A DNA stretch of 64,000 nucleotides from Actinospineispora spinosispora DSM 44797. GTDB taxonomy: Bacteria > Actinomycetota > Actinomycetes > Mycobacteriales > Pseudonocardiaceae. Where the stretch lies: positions 62,001 to 126,000 of the forward strand of contig NZ_AUBB01000027.1 of NCBI RefSeq assembly GCF_000429025.1, read 5' to 3'. The position numbers were made by a program, and so were the translations under genes. This document shows positions 43,164 through 51,033 of this stretch, piece by piece (positions within the stretch are counted from its first letter, which is position 1; the number at the start of each line of letters is the position of its first letter). A model generated the notes under the pieces. It did no database searches, had not been told where the DNA came from, and saw only the letters and a program-made list of their open reading frames with translations.

Positions 43164-43640
43164 TCAGCCCTCCAGGGGGCGGCGGGCCGTCGGAGGGCTC
43201 GGCGGCTTGGGGCCCGTGTCAACCACGGTTCCCTCTACCACCGTTCCGTCTATCACAGGGCCGCCGGTGCGGATGCGGACGTTGCGCAGCAGCGGCGAGC
43301 GCTGCTCGGCCTGACGGACCAACCGGCCGCGCACCAGCGCCCGGACCGGCGGCAACACCAGCAGCAGACCGAGCACGTCGCTGACCACGCCCGGCACCAG
43401 GATCAGCAGACCGGCAACACCGATCAGTGCACCGTCGGTCAGCTCGGCGTGCGCCGTCCGGCCACCACGTACGGCCTCGGCCGTCGCCAGCGCGGCACGG
43501 GCGCCCTCCCGGCGCACCAACCACATCCCGAGCATCGCCCCGGCCAGCAACAACAGCAACGTCCAGCCGAAACCGAGCCAGGCGACCACGGCGGCAAGCG
43601 CCACCACCTCGACCACCGCGTACATCAGGAACCAGCGCAT
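43164..43640 (-). CDS. fxsA: FxsA-family membrane protein
   Basis: ATG 43640 is preceded by AGGAGG eight bases upstream; the GTG two codons earlier is too close to it. The 158-residue protein has FxsA membrane segments (MRWFLMYAVVEVVALAAVVA, GFGWTLLLLLAGAMLGMWLV, LIGVAGLLILVPGVVSDVLG) and a Thr/Pro-rich tail. FxsA relates to phage exclusion in E. coli; its role in actinobacteria is unclear. Confidence 0.88.
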   Translation of the reverse strand: MRWFLMYAVVEVVALAAVVAWLGFGWTLLLLLAGAMLGMWLVRREGARAALATAEAVRGGRTAHAELTDGALIGVAGLLILVPGVVSDVLGLLLVLPPVRALVRGRLVRQAEQRSPLLRNVRIRTGGPVIDGTVVEGTVVDTGPKPPSPPTARRPLEG

Positions 43641-43735
43641 CTCCACGACCTCCTACCCCTCCAACGTTCGATCAAGCGCTTGTGCTCCCGAATGAGGGAT
43701 TCCGTGCACGATCGGAACATGACAGGGTCGGTGTC

Positions 43736-44578
43736 ATGGTTCAGGCAACGCAGATCACCCGCGACGGGCTGGCATTCAACGTCACCGAATCCGGTCCCGT
43801 CGACGGCGAACCGGTGTTGCTGCTGCACGGCTTCCCCCAGCACGCGGACAGCTGGGACGCACTCGTACCGCTGCTCAACGACGCCGGCTACCGCACTCTC
43901 GCGATGACCCAGCGCGGCTACTCCCCGGGCGCCCGGCCGAAGAGCAGGCGCGCCTACCGGATCAGCGAGCTGGTCGCCGACGCGGTCGCGGTGATCGACC
44001 ACTACGGCGGCAAGGTGCACGTCGTCGGCCACGACTGGGGTTCCGCGGTGGCCTGGGGACTCGGCGCGAACAACCCGGAGAAGCTGTACAGCCTGACCGC
44101 GGTGTCCGTCCCGCACCCCGGTGCGTTCCTGCGCGCGATGGTGACCAGCGTGCAGGGGCTCAAGTCCTGGTACATGTACTTCTTCCAGCTGCCGTTCCTG
44201 CCCGAGTTCGTGCTGCGCCGGCTCATGGTCACCGGTCTGGTGCGCAGCGGCCAGACCGACGAACGGGCCCGCCGCGACGCGGCCGCGTTCACCGGTACCG
44301 ACGCGCTGACCGGAGCCGTGAACTGGTACCGCGCCATGCCGTTCCTCGACCCGAGGCATGCGGGCGACCCGGTGCGGACGCCGACGCTGTTCATCTGGAG
44401 CGACAACGACACGTTCGTCCACCCCACCGGCGTCCAGGGCTGCGCGAAGTACGTGGACGCCCCGTACCAGCTGGAGACCCTGCACGGCGTCAGCCACTGG
44501 ATCCCCGACGAGGCCCCCGCCGAAACGGCCGCGCTGCTCCTCCCGCACTTCGCGTCTTTTGGGCCTGTTTCGCGCTGA
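43736..44578 (+). CDS. Alpha/beta hydrolase (epoxide-hydrolase-like)
   Basis: The 280-residue protein has HGFPQHADSWD (oxyanion region), nucleophile elbow GHDWGSAVAW with Asp as in epoxide hydrolases and haloalkane dehalogenases, a cap (about 120-200) and a C-terminal VSHWIPDEAP histidine. ATG 43736 is chosen over a long upstream extension lying in the FxsA promoter. The last codons, FGPVSR and stop, are formed by the composite repeat at 44557, so the original C-terminus may have been different. Confidence 0.88.
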   Translation: MVQATQITRDGLAFNVTESGPVDGEPVLLLHGFPQHADSWDALVPLLNDAGYRTLAMTQRGYSPGARPKSRRAYRISELVADAVAVIDHYGGKVHVVGHDWGSAVAWGLGANNPEKLYSLTAVSVPHPGAFLRAMVTSVQGLKSWYMYFFQLPFLPEFVLRRLMVTGLVRSGQTDERARRDAAAFTGTDALTGAVNWYRAMPFLDPRHAGDPVRTPTLFIWSDNDTFVHPTGVQGCAKYVDAPYQLETLHGVSHWIPDEAPAETAALLLPHFASFGPVSR

Positions 44579-44646
44579 GCGAGTTGTTGCGGACATTCAC
44601 TGCCCGGCCTTCGCCGGAACTCCTTCGGAGACTCGCGGAGCCGGCT
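44557..44646 (+). repeat. Composite 3'-end repeat, copy 3 (shortened)
   Basis: TTTGGGCCTGTTTCGCGC overlaps the end of the hydrolase gene; the hairpin module is absent and GACATTCACT then CCGGCCTTCGCCGGAACT and TCGGAGACTCGCGGAGCCG follow. About 50 bases are nearly identical to 43056-43112. Confidence 0.75.
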
Positions 44647-44676
44647 TCACAGACACACGTACACCCGCAGCTGGAA

Positions 44677-44730
44677 AGGAGCCGTGAGTGTTTTGGGTTG
44701 CCAGGGCAACCCAAAACACTCACGGCTCCT
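44677..44730. repeat. CGTGAGTG-family palindrome, 26-bp stem
   Basis: A perfect 26-bp stem (44677-44702 with 44705-44730; base AGGAGCCGTGAGTGTTTTGG) with a two-base loop. Its tip GGGTTGCCAGGGCAACCC nearly matches that at 38172. Confidence 0.88.
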
Positions 44731-44920
44731 TGTGTGCCCGCGCAGGTGTCGTGTGGGATGCGCATCGCATCTGCACCCCTCGCCTCACACCGGGAATGTG
44801 ACGAGGCCCGGTGCGTAGCAGGCCCCGCAGAGGCGCCCGAAGGGGTTCCGCCGAAGGCGGGTAGTGCATGAGTGGCGGCTCCCAGGGTGACCCCAAGCGC
44901 GCGCGTCGCCGAAGGCGACA
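44731..44920. other. Gene-free stretch between palindromes
   Basis: No gene is supported. Short GCGTCGCCGAAGGCGAC- and CCGCCGAAGGCGG-type hairpins suggest non-coding repeat debris between the hydrolase and TetR genes. Confidence 0.4.
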
Positions 44921-44973
44921 TTTTTCCGAGTGGTCCCCCATGCCCGAAGGGTATGGGGGACCACTCGGAAAAA
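44921..44973. repeat. TTTTTCCG-base palindrome, 21-bp stem
   Basis: A perfect 21-bp stem (44921-44941 with 44953-44973; base TTTTTCCGAGTGG) and an 11-base loop. The TTTTTCCG/CGGAAAAA base and C-run upper stem repeat the plan of the hairpins at 36831 and 42925. A second stem, ATCGTTCCCGG with its complement (45010-45020, 45038-45048), follows. Confidence 0.75.
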
Positions 44974-45068
44974 CCTCCATGCAGAGGCCCGCCAGGGCCT
45001 CCGCCTGGGATCGTTCCCGGTCGGCCCGGAGGGCCTTCCGGGAACGATGGCGCGCGAAACAGGCAAGT

Positions 45069-45081
45069 CTAGCAGTGCTAG
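45069..45081. promoter_or_regulatory. Palindromic operator of the TetR gene
   Basis: CTAGCA-G-TGCTAG lies 11 bp before the TetR start, overlapping the expected promoter; TetR-family proteins usually repress their own gene through such a site. Confidence 0.65.
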
Positions 45082-45092
45082 GGTTTCGCCCC

Positions 45093-45680
45093 ATGGCCGC
45101 CCAGGATCGGCGCGAGCGGCAACGCGCCGAGCGACATCAACTGATCATCGACACCGCACGCGGGATCGCCGAGTCGGAAGGGTGGGACGCGGTCACCACG
45201 CGCCGCCTCGCGGATCGCATCGAGTACAGCCAGCCGGTCCTCTACAGCCATTTCGCGGGCAAGGACGCGATCGTCGGCGCCGTGGCGCTGCAGGGCTTCG
45301 TCGAGTTCGCCGACACCCTGCGTGCCGACGTGTCCGCCGCGCCGGACTCGGCCAGTGCCCTGGGCGCGCTGGCACGGGGCTATCTACGGTTCGCCGAACT
45401 GCGCCCCGCTGTCTATGCCGCCATGTTCAGCATGGACACCGACCTGACCTTCGCCAGAGCCGACACACCACCGGCACTGCGCACCGCCTTCGAGGTCATG
45501 CGCGACACGCTCGGCGCCGCGACCGGAACAGCTCACCTGGAGACCCGCACCGAACTGGCCTGGGCCACGCTGCACGGCCTCGCCACCCTGACCGCGGGCA
45601 ACCGGCTACGCCCCGAGCAGGCCCACGAGCGCCTGACCCTGCTGGTCGAGCACTGGCGAGCCGCCGCACCACACAGTTGA
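45093..45680 (+). CDS. TetR-family transcriptional regulator
   Basis: The 195-residue protein has a TetR helix-turn-helix (WDAVTTRRLADRIEYSQPVL, about 30-49, then YSHFAGKDAI) and a TetR_C-type ligand domain. ATG 45093 is taken because the in-frame sequence upstream runs through palindromes. An operator lies just upstream. The effector is unknown; the following MerR gene starts 16 bp after its stop. Confidence 0.9.
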   Translation: MAAQDRRERQRAERHQLIIDTARGIAESEGWDAVTTRRLADRIEYSQPVLYSHFAGKDAIVGAVALQGFVEFADTLRADVSAAPDSASALGALARGYLRFAELRPAVYAAMFSMDTDLTFARADTPPALRTAFEVMRDTLGAATGTAHLETRTELAWATLHGLATLTAGNRLRPEQAHERLTLLVEHWRAAAPHS

Positions 45681-45692
45681 AGTACGCTTCAA
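45677..45692. promoter_or_regulatory. Palindrome before the MerR gene
   Basis: TTGAAG-TACG-CTTCAA overlaps the TetR stop and ends four bases before the MerR start. It could be the MerR-protein operator, placed unusually close to the start codon. Confidence 0.6.
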
Positions 45693-45696
45693 GCTC

Positions 45697-46167
45697 ATGG
45701 GGAAGACCTGGGACATCGGTGAAGTCGCGGAACTGACCGGTCTCGCCCCGTCCGCGCTGCGCCATTACGAGCGTGAAGGCCTGCTCCACCCGGCGGGCCG
45801 CGCCGGTGGTCGCCGCTTCTACGACGCGACCGGTCTGCGTCAGCTGGCCACGATCGACCACTGGCAGCGCGCCGGCCTGACCCTGCGCGAGATGTCCGAG
45901 CTGTTCCACCGGGACGCGGGCGACGTCGCCAGGATGAAGGAGCTCGCACTCATCCGGATCGCCGAGCTGGACCGGCTCATCGCCCATGCGACGCAGGTCA
46001 GGGAGATGCTGTCGCACACGACGGTGTGCACGCACCAGCGAATGGACGAGTGCCCTGAGTACCGCAAGCACATCGATGCCGCCGTCGAGCAGCTGCTCGG
46101 CGGCGACCTGCGCGACCAGCCGCCACCGCTGCAGCCGATGCGCCGGCCCACCAGGGCCGATCAGTAG
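45697..46167 (+). CDS. MerR-family transcriptional regulator
   Basis: The 156-residue protein has the MerR winged helix (WDIGEVAELTGLAPSALRHY, then RRFYDATGLRQLATIDHW), a long coiled dimer helix (about 75-115) and a C-terminal segment with two cysteines (VCTHQRMDECPEY). The cysteines might sense metal or redox but do not match the SoxR cluster motif. It overlaps the opposite E2 gene by seven bases at the stops. Confidence 0.88.
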   Translation: MGKTWDIGEVAELTGLAPSALRHYEREGLLHPAGRAGGRRFYDATGLRQLATIDHWQRAGLTLREMSELFHRDAGDVARMKELALIRIAELDRLIAHATQVREMLSHTTVCTHQRMDECPEYRKHIDAAVEQLLGGDLRDQPPPLQPMRRPTRADQ

Positions 46168-47504
46168 GTGATGGCGACCGCGGGGTTGGCCAGCAGCGCG
46201 CCGACGTCGGCCAGGAACCGCGACCCCTGCTCACCGTCGACGAGGCGATGGTCGAAGGACAAGGCGAGCTGACAGACGGTCCGGACCGCGAGCTGCCCGT
46301 CCACCACCCAGGGCGCCTGTTTGACCGCGCCGAGCGCCAGGATCGCGGCCTCGCCCGGGTTCAGGATCGGGGTACCGGTGTCCACCCCGAACACCCCGAC
46401 GTTCGTGATGGTGAACGTGCCGCCCACCATGTCCGACGGTGGTGTCTTGCCCGATCGCGCGGTCGCGGTCAGCTCCGCGAGCGCACCGGCCAGCTCCACC
46501 AGCGACAACGTGTCCGCGTCCCGAATCTTCGGCACGACGAGACCACGCGGTGTCGCGGCGGCGATCCCCAGCTGCACGTGGTCGTAGTAGACGATCTCCT
46601 GGGCGTCGTCGTCCCAGTGCGCGTTGACCTCCGGGGTGCGCCGCGCGGCGAGACACACGGCCTTGGCCGCGAACACCAGCGGGCTGAGCTTCACGTCGCG
46701 AAACGCGGCCGTGGTGCGCAGCTGGTCACGCAGCTCGATCATCGGCGTGACGTCCACCGTCAGGAACTCGGTGACGTGCGGTGCGCTGAACGCACTGTCG
46801 ACCATCGCCGCCGCGGTGGCCTTGCGGACGCCCTTGATCGGCACCCGACGCTCCCCACCCGAGGCAACCGGCGGCGCCGACGAGGTGCTCTGCCGCACGT
46901 CATCCCGGGTGATCGTGCCACCAGGCCCGCTCCCGTCAACCCCCTGAAGATCAACCCCCAGCTCCCGAGCCAGCTTCCGCACCGGCGGCTTGGCCAACGG
47001 CACGGTCCGCCGCTCCGATTCCGACGGCACGAATGTGGCTTTAGGGACGTTCACCGTCTCCATAGCCACATTCGTGCCACCGGCTGGGGTGGCTGTAGGG
47101 GCTGGGGTGGCTGGCTTGCGGGGGCGGCGGGTGACTGAGCCGGGGCGGGGGCCGTAGCCGACCAGGTTGGCGATGCGGCCGTCCGCGCCGGGTTCGCCGA
47201 TCTTCGCGCCGGCCGGTTCGTCAGCGGGAGCCGGCGCGGGAGCTGTCTGGGTGCTCGGCTCGTCGGCGCCGTCGCTGATCGCGATGATCGGGGTGCCGAC
47301 CTCGACCGTCGTCCCAGGTTCGACCAGCAGCTCGGCGACCGTGCCGGCATACGGCGAAGGCAGCTCCACGGCGGCTTTCGCCGTCTCGATCTCCACGATG
47401 ATCTGGTTGACCGCCACCGTGTCGCCCACCGCGACCTGCCAGGACAGGATCTCGGCCTCGGTCAGTCCCTCACCGGCGTCGGGGAGCCGGAACACCTGGC
47501 GCAT
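46161..47504 (-). CDS. bkdC: Branched-chain 2-oxoacid dehydrogenase E2 (lipoamide acyltransferase)
   Basis: The 447-residue protein has a lipoyl domain with the lipoylated lysine near 43 (EIETAKAAVE), an Ala/Pro-rich linker, the E3-binding domain (PPVRKLARELGVDLQGVDGS) and a catalytic domain ending with SFDHRLVDG. ATG 47504 is chosen; a GTG three codons upstream overlaps the E1beta stop. It transfers the acyl group to CoA in the mitochondrial-type complex. No E3 gene is nearby. Order E1alpha-E1beta-E2 is standard. Confidence 0.92.
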   Translation of the reverse strand: MRQVFRLPDAGEGLTEAEILSWQVAVGDTVAVNQIIVEIETAKAAVELPSPYAGTVAELLVEPGTTVEVGTPIIAISDGADEPSTQTAPAPAPADEPAGAKIGEPGADGRIANLVGYGPRPGSVTRRPRKPATPAPTATPAGGTNVAMETVNVPKATFVPSESERRTVPLAKPPVRKLARELGVDLQGVDGSGPGGTITRDDVRQSTSSAPPVASGGERRVPIKGVRKATAAAMVDSAFSAPHVTEFLTVDVTPMIELRDQLRTTAAFRDVKLSPLVFAAKAVCLAARRTPEVNAHWDDDAQEIVYYDHVQLGIAAATPRGLVVPKIRDADTLSLVELAGALAELTATARSGKTPPSDMVGGTFTITNVGVFGVDTGTPILNPGEAAILALGAVKQAPWVVDGQLAVRTVCQLALSFDHRLVDGEQGSRFLADVGALLANPAVAITY

Positions 47505-47509
47505 GCCGC

Positions 47510-48484
47510 TCACCAGGCCAGCGAGCGGTCGACGGCGTCGAGCACCCGGTCGAGGTCGGGCAGATAGTCCTCTTCGCAGCGCGACGGTGGATAGGGCGTG
47601 TCGAAGCCCGTCACCCGCAGCACCGGGGCTTCGAGGGAGTAGAAGCAGTCCTGCTGCACCCTGGCCGCGACCTCGGCGGCAACCGACACCTCGGACGGTG
47701 CCTCGGCCACCACGACGAGCCGGCCGGTGCGCCGGACCGACTCGTACACCGGACCGAGGTCGAGCGGGGACAGCGACCGCAGGTCGATCACTTCGAGCTC
47801 GCGCCCGTCCTGCGCGGCGGCGACGGCCGCGTCCAGGCAGGTCCGGGCCATCGGCCCGTAGCCAGCCACCGTCACCGCGTCCCCGGAGCGCAGCACGCGT
47901 GAGGTGAACAGCGGCGGCGGCTCGGTGTCGAGGTCCAGCTCCGCCTTCTCCCAGTACCGCCGCTTCGGTTCGAAGAAGATCACCGGGTCGTCGCACTCGA
48001 TCGCCTGCTGGATCATCCAGTAGGCGTCGACCGGGTTGCCGCACGCCACCACCTTCAGGCCCGGGACGTGCGCGAACAGCGACTCCGGCGACTCCGAGTG
48101 GTGCTCGACCGCGCCGATCCCGCCGCCGAACGGGATGCGCACGACGACCGGCATCGGCACCCGCCCCTGTGAGCGGTACCGCAGCTTCGCCAGCTGGGAG
48201 ACGATCTGATCGAACCCGGGGAACACGAACCCGTCGAACTGGATTTCACACACCGGCCGGAACCCTCGGATCGCCAGCCCGATGGCGGTGCCGATGATGC
48301 CCGACTCGGCGAGTGGCGTGTCGAGCACGCGCTGCTCACCGAAGTCCTTCTGCAGCCCGTCGGTGATCCGGAAGACGCCGCCGAGCTTGCCGACGTCCTC
48401 ACCCATCACCAGAACCTTCGGGTCGCGCTCCATCGCCGCGCGTAACCCGTTGTTGAGCGCCTTCGCCATGGTGATCGTCGCCAT
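47510..48484 (-). CDS. bkdB: Branched-chain 2-oxoacid dehydrogenase E1 beta
   Basis: ATG 48484 follows GGGAGG by seven bases, which decides it over a longer frame. The 324-residue protein has the E1beta pattern: MGEDVGKLGGVFRITDGLQ, DTPLAESGIIGTAIGLA, RIPFGGGIGAVEHHSE and the C-terminal transketolase domain (VTVAGYGPMARTCLDAA). It builds the thiamin-diphosphate site with E1alpha. The 128-bp gap upstream separates it from a toxin gene. Confidence 0.92.
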   Translation of the reverse strand: MATITMAKALNNGLRAAMERDPKVLVMGEDVGKLGGVFRITDGLQKDFGEQRVLDTPLAESGIIGTAIGLAIRGFRPVCEIQFDGFVFPGFDQIVSQLAKLRYRSQGRVPMPVVVRIPFGGGIGAVEHHSESPESLFAHVPGLKVVACGNPVDAYWMIQQAIECDDPVIFFEPKRRYWEKAELDLDTEPPPLFTSRVLRSGDAVTVAGYGPMARTCLDAAVAAAQDGRELEVIDLRSLSPLDLGPVYESVRRTGRLVVVAEAPSEVSVAAEVAARVQQDCFYSLEAPVLRVTGFDTPYPPSRCEEDYLPDLDRVLDAVDRSLAW

Positions 48485-48612
48485 CGGGCATCCTCCCAGC
48501 GCGGCCGCTCGTGACGGCGCGGACGAACTCGGGCCCGGCATCCCGCGTCAGGTGAGACGCGAGCTGACCGTTGCCGCCCATCCTGGCACGGCCGGTGTCG
48601 TCCCGCGGGCCG

Positions 48613-48861
48613 TCAGCCCAGCCACACTACTTCGAGCAGATCGACTCTGTGCTGGTCCTCGAGAATCAAGAAGGTGAGGATGCAGTCGTCGCCGAGCAGG
48701 ATCGTTCGAACGGCGCCTGACGGGTTGTCCTCGTTGATCGGCGGGCAATTCCACGGCGTCAGTTCAAGCATGGCGATCGCCTCCGCCAGAGCGTTGAGCA
48801 GCGAGGCAGGAAGTGCACTGATCTGCGCTTCAAGAGTCGGATCAACATCAACGTGGTACAC
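48613..48861 (-). CDS. RelE/ParE-type toxin-like protein
   Basis: The 82-residue protein resembles small RelE/ParE-fold proteins: VDVDPTLEAQISALPASLLN at the start, an AVRTILLGDD strand and a C-terminal VDLLEVVWLG. It lies five bases after a DUF6247-like gene, a common actinobacterial toxin-antitoxin arrangement. The likely action is mRNA cleavage or gyrase inhibition, by family. It sits between E1alpha and E1beta genes. Confidence 0.72.
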   Translation of the reverse strand: MYHVDVDPTLEAQISALPASLLNALAEAIAMLELTPWNCPPINEDNPSGAVRTILLGDDCILTFLILEDQHRVDLLEVVWLG

Positions 48862-48866
48862 GACTT

Positions 48867-49226
48867 CTACAGGCCGAGTCTCGCCTTAATCTCGCTCCAT
48901 GGCACCGCGCCCTCGGCTCGTTCCCCCGTACGTAGGCGCCGCGCAGCACTTTCCAGCATCGTCCGGTAGGCATCTGGCCCTTTGGCCTGCGTCACTATCG
49001 CGGTTCGGCGCCAGGAATCAAGAACCGCGTGCACCTCGGTGAGATCCAGCTCGTGGACCGCACGCATCAGCGCTTCGCGCCAGTCCTCGTCGAACTGGGC
49101 GGCCTCTTCTGGAATCAGGCACGCACGCACCTCGGCCGGGGACGCGGTCAGCAGCCAGCGCAGGCCGCCGCGCGGCGAGTGATCATCGACTCTGGCTGCT
49201 GTCATCGGGTCATCGTAGCGCGACAT
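48867..49226 (-). CDS. DUF6247-like putative antitoxin
   Basis: The 119-residue protein shows the DUF6247 pattern (ASPAEVRACLIPEEAAQFDE, WREALMRAVHELDLTEVHAV, LDSWRRTAIV). Its ATG overlaps the E1alpha stop as TGATG, so its translation may be coupled to E1alpha; an ATG seven codons later is possible. It precedes the toxin-like gene by five bases. This family has no well-defined DNA-binding domain, so autoregulation is uncertain. Confidence 0.72.
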   Translation of the reverse strand: MSRYDDPMTAARVDDHSPRGGLRWLLTASPAEVRACLIPEEAAQFDEDWREALMRAVHELDLTEVHAVLDSWRRTAIVTQAKGPDAYRTMLESAARRLRTGERAEGAVPWSEIKARLGL

Positions 49227-50404
49227 CAGCTGGTTTCGAAGGAGGCGTGATATCGGAGGAACGCCTCCCGCTGGGCCTCCAGCGGAGCTGACGACTCGGC
49301 GTAGACCTGCGAAAACATCCGTTCCGGGCCGGGCTCGGGCATCGTCGAGCAGTACTCGCGCAGCCTCGCGGCGAGCTCGTCGGACTCGGCGCCGATGCCG
49401 TCGAAGTAGGACTGTTCGACCTGGTGTTCACGGACCAGGTTGACCCGGACCCGTTCGATCGGATCCTTCAGCTTCCACAGCTCCAGCTCGTCGGCGAGGC
49501 GGTAGCGGGTGGGGTCGTCGGAGCTGGTGTGCGCGTCCATGCGGTAGGTGAACGCCTCGATCAGCACCGGCCCGTTGCCGGAGCGGCACTCGTCCAGGGC
49601 CCACCGGGTGACCGCCAGCGTGGCCAGGACATCGTTGCCGTCGACCCGGATGCCGGGGAAGCCGTAGCCGCGGGCGCGTTGGTAGAGCGGAACCCTGGTC
49701 TGGCGTTCGAGGGGCTCGGAGATGGCCCACTGGTTGTTCTGGCAGAAGAACACCACGGGCGCGTCGTAGACCGCCGACCAGACGAAACCCTCGTGCACGT
49801 CGCCCTGCGAGGTGGCGCCGTCGCCGAAGAAGCAGATGGTGGCTTCGCCGGTCTCGCTGTCCCCGACCTTGCCTTCGAACTTCTGGCCCATCGCATAGCC
49901 GGCGGCGTTGAGGCACTGGTTGCCGATGACGATCGTGTACAGGTGGAAACCGGTCTCGGCCGGGTCCCAGCTGCCGTGGTCGGTGCCCCGGAAGATGCCG
50001 AGCAGCTGCGTCGGGTCGATACCTCGGCACCACGCGACGCCGTGCTCGCGGTAGCTCGGAAAAGCCATGTCCCGCGCGGCGAGTGCCCGGCCGGCGCCGA
50101 TCTGCGCGGCCTCTTGGCCGAGCAGCGGCACCCAGATGCCGAGCTGGCCCTGCCGCTGCAACGCGCTGGCTTCCCGGTCGACCCGGCGCACCAGCACCAT
50201 GTCCCGGTAGAGGTCCTTGAGCTGGTCGACCCCGATGTCGCCCAGGTGCTCGTCCACCCAGGGCACCTGCAGCCGGATGCCTTCCGGGGTGAGGACCTGG
50301 ACGAGGTCCTCGCTGCCTTCGTCGGTACCGCGCAAACCGGCGATGACCTGCTCGGCGGTCGGCGCGGGCTCAGGAAAACCGGGGAATCCGGGCGGAGTGG
50401 ACAT
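49226..50404 (-). CDS. bkdA: Branched-chain 2-oxoacid dehydrogenase E1 alpha
   Basis: The 392-residue protein has the thiamin-diphosphate motif GDGATSQGDVHEG through CQNNQWAIS, the substrate loop GIWVPLLGQEAAQIGAGRAL and YRMDAHTSSDDPTRYR, which carries the regulatory loop of E1alpha. It decarboxylates branched-chain 2-oxoacids. It is the first gene of the operon and its stop overlaps the antitoxin-like start. Confidence 0.93.
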   Translation of the reverse strand: MSTPPGFPGFPEPAPTAEQVIAGLRGTDEGSEDLVQVLTPEGIRLQVPWVDEHLGDIGVDQLKDLYRDMVLVRRVDREASALQRQGQLGIWVPLLGQEAAQIGAGRALAARDMAFPSYREHGVAWCRGIDPTQLLGIFRGTDHGSWDPAETGFHLYTIVIGNQCLNAAGYAMGQKFEGKVGDSETGEATICFFGDGATSQGDVHEGFVWSAVYDAPVVFFCQNNQWAISEPLERQTRVPLYQRARGYGFPGIRVDGNDVLATLAVTRWALDECRSGNGPVLIEAFTYRMDAHTSSDDPTRYRLADELELWKLKDPIERVRVNLVREHQVEQSYFDGIGAESDELAARLREYCSTMPEPGPERMFSQVYAESSAPLEAQREAFLRYHASFETS

Positions 50405-50585
50405 CGCGGCTCCTCAGCGTCTGGTCCCCGGGCCGCTTGTGGCGGCCCAGGGAGCTTCGGCAGCGATCCGAACCCGGCGCCCAGGTCAGGGCGGAGTCCG
50501 AGAGGTCACCCGTCCCGTCAACGCCGACGAGATGATGACCAACTCGCTACCGGCCATCCTGGCACGTGCGCGCCGCCCGGGCGAC

Positions 50586-50870
50586 TCAGCCGCGCTTGTA
50601 CGGCGTGGGCCTCGGCGCGCCCGACGGGGTGACCGGGTCGATCACCGCGGTCGCCTGTACCGGAGGCGGCTGCTCGGAGAACCCCCCGACGTCGGCGAGC
50701 TTGCGCTTGGCCGAGTCGATCTGGTTGCTGTACTTGCCCTTGGTGCGCTGGTCGGCGAACTGGGCGGCCTTGTCGGCGAACTCCCGGGCCTTGTCCGGGT
50801 TCTTCTGCGCGTAGCGGCGGGCGGCCTCGGCGGCGGCTCCGAGCACGGCCAGCTTCTTGATCAGCGACAT
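50586..50870 (-). CDS. MT0933/Rv0909-like antitoxin family protein
   Basis: ATG 50870 starts a 94-residue protein whose core AREFADKAAQFADQRTKGKY followed by SNQIDSAKRKLADVGGF matches the MT0933-like antitoxin family. No toxin gene adjoins; a hydrophobic N-terminal start (LIKKLAVLGAAAEAA) and a Pro-rich tail are additional. A longer in-frame start upstream is rejected because it runs into the promoter of the divergent gene. Confidence 0.7.
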   Translation of the reverse strand: MSLIKKLAVLGAAAEAARRYAQKNPDKAREFADKAAQFADQRTKGKYSNQIDSAKRKLADVGGFSEQPPPVQATAVIDPVTPSGAPRPTPYKRG

Positions 50871-51033
50871 GGCGAAATCCCTTCTGACTGCTCTCCCCTG
50901 GGGACAACGTATCGGACGGTGTCTCAGGTTCCGGGCCGGGTCCGTTAGGAGATATAACGAAATAACCTGTGGGTTTATCAATTTCGAGTGGTGGCCGAGC
51001 GGGGTCGCGGTGTGAGGAATAGCGTGGTCATCC

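Noticed and set aside
44868..45092. N-terminal extension of the TetR protein
   Set aside because: Passes through two palindromes and an operator; TetR proteins start close to the helix-turn-helix.
42904..45092. Insertion sequence around the composite repeats
   Set aside because: No transposase frame and no flanking target duplication could be identified.
47505..48044. Long N-terminal extension of the E2 protein
   Set aside because: It overlaps the E1beta gene in another frame and lacks lipoyl-protein character; the lipoyl domain begins right at 47504.
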